This document shows, one piece after another, positions 1 through 6,024 of a DNA stretch of 15,942 bases. This DNA comes from DATMBL01 sp035559295. GTDB lineage: Bacteria; Desulfobacterota; Binatia; UBA9968. A program made the translations under genes and the position numbers. The stretch covers positions 1 to 15,942 of the forward strand of contig DATMBL010000062.1 of assembly GCA_035559295.1 (NCBI GenBank), written 5' to 3'. Below the pieces are notes generated by a model. The model ran no database searches, was not told where the DNA came from, and was given only the letters and a program-made list of their open reading frames with translations. Position 1 is the first letter of the stretch. Each line of letters opens with the position of its first letter.

Positions 1-626
1 ATGGCGGGGCCGCAGGAATAAGCCTTCTCTTCGATACCTCGGGGGCGAATCCGCTTCTCAAAATCGGCGGCCGAAGCGTTTCGACCGATGCGTTTCAGAG
101 CAGAACCGCAACCAGCCCGGTTCCCACCGGGCAGTATGTGAGCCTGGGCGGGGTCATCGACTTCGCGCTCGATACGATCACGCCTTATTTTCAAGGTGTT
201 GCGGAAAACGGCGGCACGGTGACCTTCGGCAACAACGCTTTTACTTTGGGGACGCCGACCGGCCCAGATCGAATCGGGGCTGTGGCCGCAGTGACGATTA
301 CCACCACGCGCCAGATGGACGGCCGGATCGCCGAGCTTTCGATCTGGTCCGGCGACATCGGCGCTCAGGCTTTTCAGCGCCTGGCTGCGGGATGGAGCGC
401 GCAGCTTGTGGCCGCGCAACTCGGCCTTACGCTCCTTGCCTACATGCGGCTTTTGGGAACGACCTCACCGGAGCCGGATTCGGTAAACGGCCTTTCCGGC
501 ACAATTACCGGCAGCATCCCGCAGGCCGCGCACCCGAACATCATCACGAGTCTCGGCGGTGTGCTCGGGGTAACCGAACTGGGCACGATTACCGCCGTCG
601 AGGGAGTGCGGAGGCGCTACTGGTGA
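1..626 (+). CDS. LamG/concanavalin A-like domain protein, 3' part of gene (phage or mobile-element structural type)
   Basis: The reading frame is open from the first base (first full codon at position 3) to a TGA at 624-626, so the gene starts outside the window; the GTG at 138 is only an internal codon. The visible part, about 207 residues, has the LamG pattern: a beta-rich stretch, then PTGQYVSLGGVIDF and a tyrosine-containing strand (PYFQGVAENG), which matches the usual 'G.W.hla...D...l.lY.nG' core. After it come MDGRIAELSIWSG and a C-terminal Gly/Thr-rich tail. Such domains bind sugars or other ligands and occur in phage tail and capsid decoration proteins as well as in adhesins. A phage-type role is inferred from its position next to excisionase- and integrase-like genes. 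The exact function is unknown. Confidence 0.6.
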   Translation, partial: GGAAGISLLFDTSGANPLLKIGGRSVSTDAFQSRTATSPVPTGQYVSLGGVIDFALDTITPYFQGVAENGGTVTFGNNAFTLGTPTGPDRIGAVAAVTITTTRQMDGRIAELSIWSGDIGAQAFQRLAAGWSAQLVAAQLGLTLLAYMRLLGTTSPEPDSVNGLSGTITGSIPQAAHPNIITSLGGVLGVTELGTITAVEGVRRRYW

Positions 627-714
627 GCGCGTGCGACGACGGTGTGGGTCCAAAAAGACAAAGCCGCGGCAAGCCGGAGCAACTCAACTCAACCGCGGCC
701 ATGGAAGGGAAACG

Positions 715-1398
715 ATGCTTGAAGTTACCGTTCAATCCGACCTGAAGTCAATTCCGAAGCCCGATCTGGGTACCTGTCCGACTGGCGACCACGGCCCGAA
801 TCACCGGCAGTGCGGTTTTGTGGGGTGCGTCGATCTCCGAACTTGGGCCAAAGCTCACCGGTATCGCTTCCGGCTCGAGGGATCGTATCAAGCCGAGAAC
901 AACACCCACGTGAGAGGCGATGGCCGCTGGTTCGTGGAGGTCCTGTGTAGAAACGGTCTGATCTACCCGCACGGCGGGAGAATTCTTCTCGCCTACGTCA
1001 AGGCCGGCGTAGCAAACGCGATCGCGGCTCTCGGCCCAGATATCGAGCCCTACCAGAACGACGGATCCGCGCGCGTCTTTAAGTTCCCCGTCGCCCGCCT
1101 GGATGAGGTCGCGGCGATTCTCAAGCCACGCAAGCGCCGGGCAGTAGGCGCGAGCCCTGAACAACTCAGAGCAATGCGGGAGCGCAGAAAATCTCTTGGT
1201 CAGGTGAAGCAAATCGACCAAGAAGCCACGCAAAGCCGAGAGACGACCATCGGCGCGGATCGGAATCGAGAAAGCGCTTTTTGCGGCTCTCAGGCCGGGC
1301 AAATCGCGCAAGATGGCCCGCACCGCACTTTGTCCGGTGAACGGAACAATAAACTGACCCAAACGCGGGACGGCAACCCGCAAACCGAAAGACCATGA
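715..1398 (+). CDS. Unknown protein of the mobile element (227 aa)
   Basis: I chose the ATG at 715 because a good ribosome binding site (GGAAGGGA, 703-710) lies 4 bases upstream. The frame is also open from a GTG at 631, but that extension is low-complexity and lacks a ribosome binding site. The N-terminal part has a Cys/His-rich patch (TCPTGDHGPNHRQCGFVGC), which could bind metal. The middle is a compact, ordered-looking domain containing DGRWFVEVLCRNGLIYPHGG, and it ends in a basic AAILKPRKRR segment. The last 70 residues are polar and probably disordered. I do not recognise the family. It lies between the LamG gene and a HTH gene on the same strand, so it is probably an accessory gene of the element. 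Confidence 0.6.
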   Translation: MLEVTVQSDLKSIPKPDLGTCPTGDHGPNHRQCGFVGCVDLRTWAKAHRYRFRLEGSYQAENNTHVRGDGRWFVEVLCRNGLIYPHGGRILLAYVKAGVANAIAALGPDIEPYQNDGSARVFKFPVARLDEVAAILKPRKRRAVGASPEQLRAMRERRKSLGQVKQIDQEATQSRETTIGADRNRESAFCGSQAGQIAQDGPHRTLSGERNNKLTQTRDGNPQTERP

Positions 1399-1413
1399 GG
1401 AAAGCATGGGCCC

Positions 1414-1683
1414 ATGAGTCAGAATCAGAAAGCCGCAAGCGTGCTTGGCGAGGCGTTTCTTGAGGCGATCCGGGAAGTCGTCCGGGAAGAGATCCGCGCG
1501 GCGCTCAACGTCAATCAGAAGCAGAACGAGCTAATCAGCGCGGAGGAGCTTGCCAGGCGGCTCGGTTTCGCCAAGACATGGCCGTACGAAGCCGCACGCC
1601 AGGGGAAAATTCCGTTTCACAAGGTCGGCCGGTACCTACGGTTCGACCCGACTGCCGTTGTGACGGCGCTCAAGAACAAGTAG
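1414..1683 (+). CDS. Excisionase-type HTH_17 DNA-binding protein (89 aa)
   Basis: This small protein has two parts. Residues 10-32 form an amphipathic helix (AFLEAIREVVREEIRAALN), which could mediate oligomerisation. From residue 40 it has a winged-helix MerR/excisionase-like domain: LISAEELARRLGFAKTWPYE is the helix-turn-helix, and IPFHKVGRYLRFDP is the typical wing of the HTH_17 family. Proteins of this type act as recombination directionality factors or as small regulators in phages and integrative elements. The ATG at 1414 follows a GAGGAAAG ribosome binding site at 1397-1404, 15 bases after the stop of the preceding gene. Its position just before the integrase unit fits an excisionase (Xis-like) role, but this is inferred from family and context. 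Confidence 0.75.
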   Translation: MSQNQKAASVLGEAFLEAIREVVREEIRAALNVNQKQNELISAEELARRLGFAKTWPYEAARQGKIPFHKVGRYLRFDPTAVVTALKNK

Positions 1684-1718
1684 CTCTCGCCTCCAGAACC
1701 CGCTTTTTTTCGTCGCGC

Positions 1719-1745
1719 TTGACATTGCTATAAGACTTATATAAA
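1719..1745 (+). promoter_or_regulatory. Candidate sigma70 promoter of the RHH-integrase unit
   Basis: A perfect TTGACA (-35) lies at 1719-1724 and TATAAA (-10) at 1740-1745, with a 15-base spacer that is shorter than the usual 17. This is the AT-rich patch of an otherwise GC-rich region, and it sits in the only real gap (1684-1792) of this gene group. It would drive the ribbon-helix-helix gene and the integrase gene coupled to it. Confidence 0.5.
1729..1741. promoter_or_regulatory. Perfect palindrome in the promoter spacer, candidate operator
   Basis: TATAAGACTTATA is a perfect 6+1+6 inverted repeat centred on base 1735, lying between the candidate -35 and -10 boxes. A repressor bound here would block RNA polymerase. 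The ribbon-helix-helix protein encoded immediately downstream, or the HTH_17 protein upstream, is the obvious candidate ligand. The palindrome is seen directly; its role as an operator is inferred. Confidence 0.45.
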
Positions 1746-1792
1746 CGTGGGACGTGCCGACTTCACGGAAAGGAGGGAGAAAGAAAACCACG

Positions 1793-1942
1793 ATGAAGGT
1801 CAGAACATTTTCGGCACCCGATGCGCTCTGGGATGAGTTCGTCAAGCAGTCCGAGATCGAGGGCGAGTCCGCCAGTTCGATCCTGCGCCGGCTCATCCGC
1901 GAGTATCTCAAAAGAACCAGGAAAGGAGGGAAACGATCGTGA
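1793..1942 (+). CDS. Ribbon-helix-helix (CopG/Arc-type) regulator, 49 aa
   Basis: From the ATG at 1793 the protein starts with the beta strand MKVRTFSAPDALWDEF, followed by helices KQSEIEGESASSILRRLIREYL and a basic tail. This is the classic dimeric ribbon-helix-helix fold of CopG/Arc/MetJ-type repressors, in which the N-terminal strand reads the DNA major groove. The frame also runs back to a GTG at 1754, but that extension has no ribosome binding site. The AGGAGGG at 1771-1777 lies 15 bases before the chosen ATG, which is rather far, so the start is not certain. Its stop overlaps the integrase start by four bases (GTGA), so the two are translationally coupled. It probably controls integrase expression, perhaps through the palindrome in its own promoter. 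Confidence 0.75.
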   Translation: MKVRTFSAPDALWDEFVKQSEIEGESASSILRRLIREYLKRTRKGGKRS

Positions 1943-3189
1943 GCGAAGAACCGAAGCGAAGGGAGAAAAAAAATCCGCGTCAGCTCCCGAGCGGTCACTG
2001 GCAGATTCTCTTCCGTGACGCGCGCGGCGTAAGGCATCGGGAGACGTTTGCGACGTGGCGGGAGGCAAAGGCGGAGCTGGACAGGCGGCGCACTGCTGTT
2101 CGTGAACGAAAGTATGTCGCGCCGGCCGAGATCCCGACGATCGAAGAGACGGCCCGGGCATGGCTTGAGGCCAAGAAGGTTGCGGTCTCGAGCCGCGGCG
2201 GGATGATCAGCGCGGCGAGTTTGGATTTCTGGAAGAACCACATCGATAACTTCATCGTGCCGACGCTCGGCGCCTACAAACTCACCACGGTCGATGCTTT
2301 GTTGATCGAACGCCAACGGGAGGAGTGGAAGAAACTCGGGCTCTCGGCCGTCTCGGTGAACAAGGTTTTGACGACACTTTCGGCGATCTTCAAAAAGGCG
2401 GTCAAAACGCTTCCGGGTGTGGTGAACCCGGTTCCCTACGTGGACCGAATGGCGCGGGAGATGGTGGAGCCGAGCGAAGACGGCGAGTTCGAGAGCGACG
2501 ATAGGGAAGTTCAGCCGTGGGAGGTCTACAGCCCCGACGAACTAAGGCGCCTCGTGACAGCGGCCGAGCCGGGATTGTATCAGACGTTACTCATGACGTT
2601 CGCGTCAACCGGGATGCGCCACGGCGAAGCGCTCGGGCTCAAGTGGACCGACGTGGATTTCGATCGGCGCGAGATCGCCATTCGGCGCGGCTGGACCGGA
2701 AAGAAGTACGGGTTTAAGAGCACGAAGACCCGGAGCGGCATTCGCACGATCCGCGTCTCGGATGAGCTGATCCTGGCGCTCAAGAAATGGAAACTCCAGT
2801 GCCCGAAGAGCGAGCTCGATTTAGTTTTCCCGAAAGAGGATGGCGAGCCGCTTTATCGGAAAGCGACCTGGCGGGCGTTTGAGCGAGCGGTTAAGAACGC
2901 GAACGAGAGGGCAGGGGAGGGCGAAGAGAAACTCCGCCGGCTAACGATTCACAGCCTCCGACATAGTTTCGCTTCGGCTCTCTTGATGAACGGAGCAACC
3001 GACGTTGAAGTGAGCGCGCTACTCGGGCACGCCGATGTTTACACGACGAAGAAAGTCTACGCTCACTTTATCCCGAAGATGGGAACGAATGCGGCGGCGA
3101 ATCTCGGCGCGCTGATTTTTGGTGGGAAGGAGTTGGTTTGTCCACCTAGTGTCCACCAAAAGTCCACGTACAAAGAAGCTGGCGCGTAA
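1939..3189 (+). CDS. Tyrosine recombinase / phage-type integrase (416 aa)
   Basis: This is a full-length site-specific recombinase. An N-terminal arm-binding region (residues 12-60, with SGHWQILFRDARGVRHRETF) is followed by a SAM-like core-binding domain (about 64-165) and a catalytic domain (about 195-380). All catalytic residues are visible: R227 (TGMRHGE), K263 (STKTRSG), H338 and R341 (HSLRH), H364 (LGHAD) and the nucleophile Y374 (VYAHF). The start is a GTG at 1939 that overlaps the stop of the RHH gene, with a strong AGGAGGG at 1924-1930 and 8 bases of spacing. The gene points towards a tRNA-Arg 53 bp downstream, the usual arrangement for an integrase next to its attachment site. The protein looks intact, so the element may still be mobile. 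An A8 run lies in codons 10-12. Confidence 0.95.
   Translation: MSEEPKRREKKNPRQLPSGHWQILFRDARGVRHRETFATWREAKAELDRRRTAVRERKYVAPAEIPTIEETARAWLEAKKVAVSSRGGMISAASLDFWKNHIDNFIVPTLGAYKLTTVDALLIERQREEWKKLGLSAVSVNKVLTTLSAIFKKAVKTLPGVVNPVPYVDRMAREMVEPSEDGEFESDDREVQPWEVYSPDELRRLVTAAEPGLYQTLLMTFASTGMRHGEALGLKWTDVDFDRREIAIRRGWTGKKYGFKSTKTRSGIRTIRVSDELILALKKWKLQCPKSELDLVFPKEDGEPLYRKATWRAFERAVKNANERAGEGEEKLRRLTIHSLRHSFASALLMNGATDVEVSALLGHADVYTTKKVYAHFIPKMGTNAAANLGALIFGGKELVCPPSVHQKSTYKEAGA
3117..3125 (-). repeat. Inverted copy of the arm-type repeat
   Basis: TTTTGGTGG at 3117-3125 is the exact reverse complement of CCACCAAAA at 3153-3161, which covers the second GTCCAC repeat. It may be a fourth, oppositely oriented binding site for the integrase or an accessory protein. 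Confidence 0.35.
3140..3167 (+). repeat. Three GTCCAC direct repeats at 11-bp spacing, candidate integrase arm-type sites
   Basis: GTCCAC occurs at 3140-3145, 3151-3156 and 3162-3167, exactly 11 bases apart, so all three face the same side of the helix. They lie in the last codons of the integrase gene, about 75-100 bp before the tRNA. Phased short repeats next to the core site are how lambda-type integrases arrange their arm-binding sites. The repeats are seen directly; the function is inferred. Confidence 0.5.
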
Positions 3190-3242
3190 CAATCGACTGA
3201 GAAAGCTTGGAACTTGTTGGATTTGTGATAGATTCGTCTTGT

Positions 3243-3316
3243 GCCCCCGTAGCTCAGGTGGATAGAGCACAGGATTCCTAATCCTGGGGCCGTGCGTTCG
3301 AATCGCGCCGGGGGCA
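3243..3316 (+). tRNA. tRNA-Arg (anticodon CCT)
   Basis: A full cloverleaf can be drawn. The 7-bp acceptor stem is GCCCCCG (3243-3249) with CGGGGGC (3309-3315). The D arm is GCTC/GAGC, and the anticodon arm is CAGGA-TTCCTAA-TCCTG with anticodon CCT. The variable loop has five bases (GGGCC), and the T arm is GTGCG-TTCGAAT-CGCGC. A3316 is the discriminator base. The CCA end is not encoded (TTG follows), so it must be added after transcription. The gene lies 53 bp beyond the integrase and is the likely integration target of the element on its left. Confidence 0.95.
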
Positions 3317-3514
3317 TTGTTCTTCCCCGCTTAACTGATTGGCACCTCGATAAGGCCAAGGCTTGGGTCATCGGTTCGGAAACCCTTTATGCTTCAAATA
3401 TTTCGCTAAAGTGACGTTAATTTTTCCCTTGTCGTGCCAGGGCGATCGGTGATATAAGCGGAAACGGTCACTTGCGGGTGACGCCAAACATTTCACGTCG
3501 AAGGGGGCGACGGG
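3317..3514. other. Intergenic region between tRNA-Arg and the small orphan gene
   Basis: This 198-bp gap contains no ORF I can support. It is fairly AT-rich around 3385-3430. It holds the candidate promoter at 3429-3458 and no convincing terminator with a T-run directly after the tRNA. I found no second copy of a tRNA segment here. Confidence 0.5.
3429..3458 (+). promoter_or_regulatory. Candidate promoter of the 70-aa gene
   Basis: TTGTCG (3429-3434) and TATAAG (3453-3458) are separated by 18 bases, a reasonable sigma70-type pair, 56 bases before the start codon at 3515. Confidence 0.4.
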
Positions 3515-3727
3515 ATGTCTACCAGGGTTCCAGCCGAAGACGGAAACGCTGTCCTGGAACGTTTACTCGTGACCGTTCGTTTGCAGGACGCCATTGGTAA
3601 TGCGATCTCGACGGTGCTGAAAAAACCGTATCGCGCCGAGATCCTGTCGCTCGACGTCGATTCCGCCCGCGCATCGAGCGAAACGGTGAACATTCATGTA
3701 CAACTCGTCAAAGATTCGGAACGGTAG
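3515..3727 (+). CDS. Small hypothetical protein (70 aa)
   Basis: The ATG at 3515 has an AAGGGGG ribosome binding site 7 bases upstream, and a plausible promoter lies before it. The protein shows alternating segments (LERLLVTVRLQDAIGNAI, AEILSLDVD, ETVNIHVQLV) that suggest a small beta-alpha-beta fold. It has no signal peptide, membrane segment or cysteine. I do not recognise a family. It stands alone and converges with the receiver gene, with only 13 bp between the two stop codons. Confidence 0.55.
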   Translation: MSTRVPAEDGNAVLERLLVTVRLQDAIGNAISTVLKKPYRAEILSLDVDSARASSETVNIHVQLVKDSER

Positions 3728-3740
3728 ATACGCTCGCGTT

Positions 3741-4100
3741 TCAATGCGTTAGCAACTTGTCGAGCGTTTCAATCAGGTGCTCGATCATGAAAGGCTTTCT
3801 CACAAAAACCCCACCCATCGCTTTCACTGCGCTTTCGGTTTCCGCCGTGCCGTAGCCGGTAATCAGAACCTTCACCCGTCCTGAGTGGCGCGTGTGAAAA
3901 TGTCGTAGGACCTCCAAGCCGTTCACCGTTCCCGGCATCCGGTAATCGGTAATGACCGCGTCGAAGTCTTTCCGATCCATGAATTGGATCGCGGTCTCTC
4001 CGTCCCGGGCACCGTAAACTTCATACTTTTGCATCCGGAGAGACTCCAACAGGCTCAAGCGGACCAGTGGTTCGTCTTCGGCGACAAGCACGGAAGGCAT
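3741..4100 (-). CDS. Stand-alone response-regulator receiver protein (119 aa)
   Basis: The whole protein is a single CheY-like receiver domain with no output domain. The acidic pocket is E8-D9 (VAEDEP), the phospho-acceptor is D52 (ITDYRMPG), the switch residue is T81 (LITGYG), and the conserved lysine is K102 (VRKPF). All key residues are present, so it should accept phosphate from a histidine kinase and act by protein contact. No kinase gene is in the window. The start ATG (4098-4100) has AAGGAG at 4112-4117 on the minus strand, 11 bases away. The FxLYD-like gene lies 55 bp upstream on the same strand, so the two may be co-transcribed. Confidence 0.9.
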   Translation of the reverse strand: MPSVLVAEDEPLVRLSLLESLRMQKYEVYGARDGETAIQFMDRKDFDAVITDYRMPGTVNGLEVLRHFHTRHSGRVKVLITGYGTAETESAVKAMGGVFVRKPFMIEHLIETLDKLLTH

Positions 4101-4155
4101 GGTGAACCAATCTCCTTACTTAAACGTATTCTTTTGCCGTCCGGCTGGTGGCAGC

Positions 4156-4581
4156 TCAGCGCGTCTGCGGGATAATTTCGGAGAAGCCGGCGACTGAAAC
4201 CGTGGTTTCGAAACGGCCATCGGCTCGCTTCGGTAACGGCGGGGTAGGGGAAAAAGAAAAATGGGTGCTGCGGCCCGGAGGGATTTCGCCTGGAACCGTG
4301 TGGTAGAAGCTCGCTCCCGGATCGTCCTTGCCGGGTTTGAATTCGTTGTTCCAGAGCCAAGTATAACGTACGAGGATCTGAACATCGCGTAACGTGTGCG
4401 GCGAACGATTGCGCACCTCCCCGGTTACGGTGCCGTTTTTGACGACGACATTTTCCAAGGTGATAGTGCGCGTGGCCTCTTGCGGCTCGCGAATCGCCTG
4501 AGCGTGCACCGCTTGTCGCGACGCCGAGAACAACACCGGGAGAAGAAAGAACAGAGCCGATGCGCGTCTGGCCCGTTTCAT
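4156..4581 (-). CDS. Secreted FxLYD-like protein (141 aa)
   Basis: The N-terminus is a clear signal peptide: basic MKRARR, a hydrophobic ALFFLLPVLFSA core, and a probable signal peptidase I site after VHA (residue 27). The mature part is one beta-sandwich-like domain, with GTVTGEVRNRSPHTLRDVQI at 50-69 and a later PGEIPPGRSTHFSF segment. This is the pattern of FxLYD-type domains found in periplasmic or extracellular proteins of unknown function. A strong GAGGAGG ribosome binding site lies 4 bases before the ATG on the minus strand. It is divergent from the cdaA-like gene. The ligand or partner cannot be predicted. Confidence 0.65.
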   Translation of the reverse strand: MKRARRASALFFLLPVLFSASRQAVHAQAIREPQEATRTITLENVVVKNGTVTGEVRNRSPHTLRDVQILVRYTWLWNNEFKPGKDDPGASFYHTVPGEIPPGRSTHFSFSPTPPLPKRADGRFETTVSVAGFSEIIPQTR

Positions 4582-4622
4582 AAGCCCTCCTCGTTAAGCG
4601 CCGCCACGTTGATGCGCCCTGC

Positions 4623-4695
4623 TTCGCTATTTATCATACGATCGATGGGCGTAAAACCCCGGTTTGGGTGCGCCGCCAACCGGCGGAATAGCGAA
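4623..4695. repeat. Nested inverted repeats in the divergent intergenic region
   Basis: TTCGCTATT (4623-4631) and AATAGCGAA (4687-4695) are perfect 9-bp complements. Inside them, CCGGTTTGG (4659-4667) pairs with CCAACCGG (4676-4683), leaving one bulged T. The structure lies between the FxLYD-like gene (minus) and the cdaA-like gene (plus), upstream of the candidate cdaA promoter. It could be a cruciform, a regulator site or the remnant of a small interspersed repeat. Confidence 0.4.
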
Positions 4696-4703
4696 ATCGG
4701 CAA

Positions 4704-4732
4704 TTGAGTGTTGGCGGCGAGCGCGGTATTCT
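4704..4732 (+). promoter_or_regulatory. Candidate promoter of the cdaA-like gene
   Basis: TTGAGT (4704-4709) and TATTCT (4727-4732) are separated by exactly 17 bases, a good sigma70-type arrangement, about 50 bases before the chosen start codon at 4781. Confidence 0.45.
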
Positions 4733-4780
4733 CCCAGTGATTCTGTCCCCGGTATGGAGCGAGCGGCGGAGTTCAACGCA

Positions 4781-5980
4781 ATGGACGGCACCTTTTGGAA
4801 TCTCCTCAGGGGGATAACGATTTCCGAGGTCATCGATATCATTTTAGTCTCGGTCATTCTGTACACCGGTATTGTGTGGGCGCAGCGCACCCGAGCGGCT
4901 TTTGTCGTGCGCGGTATCGCGATTCTCGGAGGCATTTATCTCATCGCCCGCCAACTCGATCTCGAGATGATCGCCTGGCTCTTCCAGGGATTCTTCGCCA
5001 TTTTCCTGGTCATGATTGTCGTCATCTTCCAGGAGGAACTCCGGCAGATGTTCGAGCGGATCGCCGTGTGGAGCCTCACCGGCAAACGCGTTCCCGCGCT
5101 GGCTTCCACGACCGTGGACATTCTCGTCCGCACGGTCGCGGATCTGGCGAAAGACCGGGTCGGTGCTTTGATCGTGCTTCGCGGCAACGATCCGCTGGAG
5201 CGTCACATCACCGGCGGCATCGCGCTGGACGGACGACTCAGCGAGCCTTTGCTCAGGAGCCTCTTCGATACCCATTCTCCCGGGCACGACGGAGCGGTTG
5301 TCGTGGAGAACGACCGCATCACGCGCTTTGCGGCGCACCTCCCGCTTTCCAAGGACCTCCGGCAACTTCGTAACCTCGGTACCCGCCACAGCGCCGCATT
5401 GGGGTTGGCGGAGCTGACCGACGCTTTCTGCATCGTGGTCTCGGAGGAGCGGGGGACTGTCTCGGTCGCCAGGGACGGCCGACTGCAGCTCATCGATAAT
5501 CTGCAGGCGCTTGGGGGCGCGATCCAGACATTCCTCAGGGAGAAATTTCCCCCGCCCGTGCCCCGAAAGCCGGAGATGTGGCTGGAGTTCTTTCGCAAAA
5601 ACTGGCCGGCCAAAGCGCTTGCCGTTTCACTGGCGATCGGCTTTTGGTACGTGTTGGTTCCCGGATCCAAGATCGTGCAGGTCAGCTATAGGGTTCCGGT
5701 TTCGGTCCAGAACTTGCCGGCGAACATGAAAGTCGAGGACGTGGAGCCTTCGGCCGTGAACGTGACCTTTAGCGGCCCGCGCCGAGCGTTTTATCTCTTT
5801 GATCCGAAGCGCGTGAGCGTTAACCTCGATGCGTCGCTTGCGGAACTGGGACGGCGAACGTTTACTCTATCGGAACGAAACGTCGCTCACCCGGCGGATA
5901 TCAGCGTTCAAGACCTCAGCCCCTCGACGGTTCGACTGTCGCTCAGGAAAGTCGAACCCCAGGAGACGACTCGGGGTTAG
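4781..5980 (+). CDS. cdaA: Diadenylate cyclase CdaA fused to a YbbR (CdaR-like) domain (399 aa)
   Basis: The enzyme makes c-di-AMP from two ATP at the cytoplasmic membrane. Three membrane segments (about residues 15-33, 41-58, 62-85) precede the DisA_N catalytic domain (about 95-250). The DGA motif is at 170-172 (SPGHDGAVVV) and the second motif is RHS at 202-204 (GTRHSAALG), where the usual sequence is RHR. An acidic pair follows in VVSEERGT. After a short linker comes a fourth membrane segment (about 276-293, WPAKALAVSLAIGFWYVL) and one YbbR repeat (about 298-388). In firmicutes the cyclase and the YbbR regulator CdaR are separate proteins in a cdaA-cdaR-glmM operon; here they are one chain and glmM is absent. 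I chose the ATG at 4781 for its GGAG 9 bases upstream; the ATG at 4754 and the TTG at 4664 lack a ribosome binding site. Confidence 0.9.
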   Translation: MDGTFWNLLRGITISEVIDIILVSVILYTGIVWAQRTRAAFVVRGIAILGGIYLIARQLDLEMIAWLFQGFFAIFLVMIVVIFQEELRQMFERIAVWSLTGKRVPALASTTVDILVRTVADLAKDRVGALIVLRGNDPLERHITGGIALDGRLSEPLLRSLFDTHSPGHDGAVVVENDRITRFAAHLPLSKDLRQLRNLGTRHSAALGLAELTDAFCIVVSEERGTVSVARDGRLQLIDNLQALGGAIQTFLREKFPPPVPRKPEMWLEFFRKNWPAKALAVSLAIGFWYVLVPGSKIVQVSYRVPVSVQNLPANMKVEDVEPSAVNVTFSGPRRAFYLFDPKRVSVNLDASLAELGRRTFTLSERNVAHPADISVQDLSPSTVRLSLRKVEPQETTRG

Positions 5981-6024
5981 CGGGACCGGCGCCCGGATCG
6001 GCAGCAGTTCCAGGAGGCAAGACC

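Noticed and set aside
748..1407. Long minus-strand ORF opposite the unknown element protein
   Set aside because: It is a shadow: no ribosome binding site, no domain, and it runs fully antisense to a better-supported gene.
1966..1973. A8 run in the integrase gene as a programmed slippage site
   Set aside because: It lies in codons 10-12, and the normal frame gives a complete integrase, so nothing requires frameshifting.
4664..4780. Longer start for the diadenylate cyclase (TTG 4664 or ATG 4754)
   Set aside because: No ribosome binding site for either, and the extension would cross the candidate promoter; the ATG at 4781 puts the first membrane helix at the usual place.
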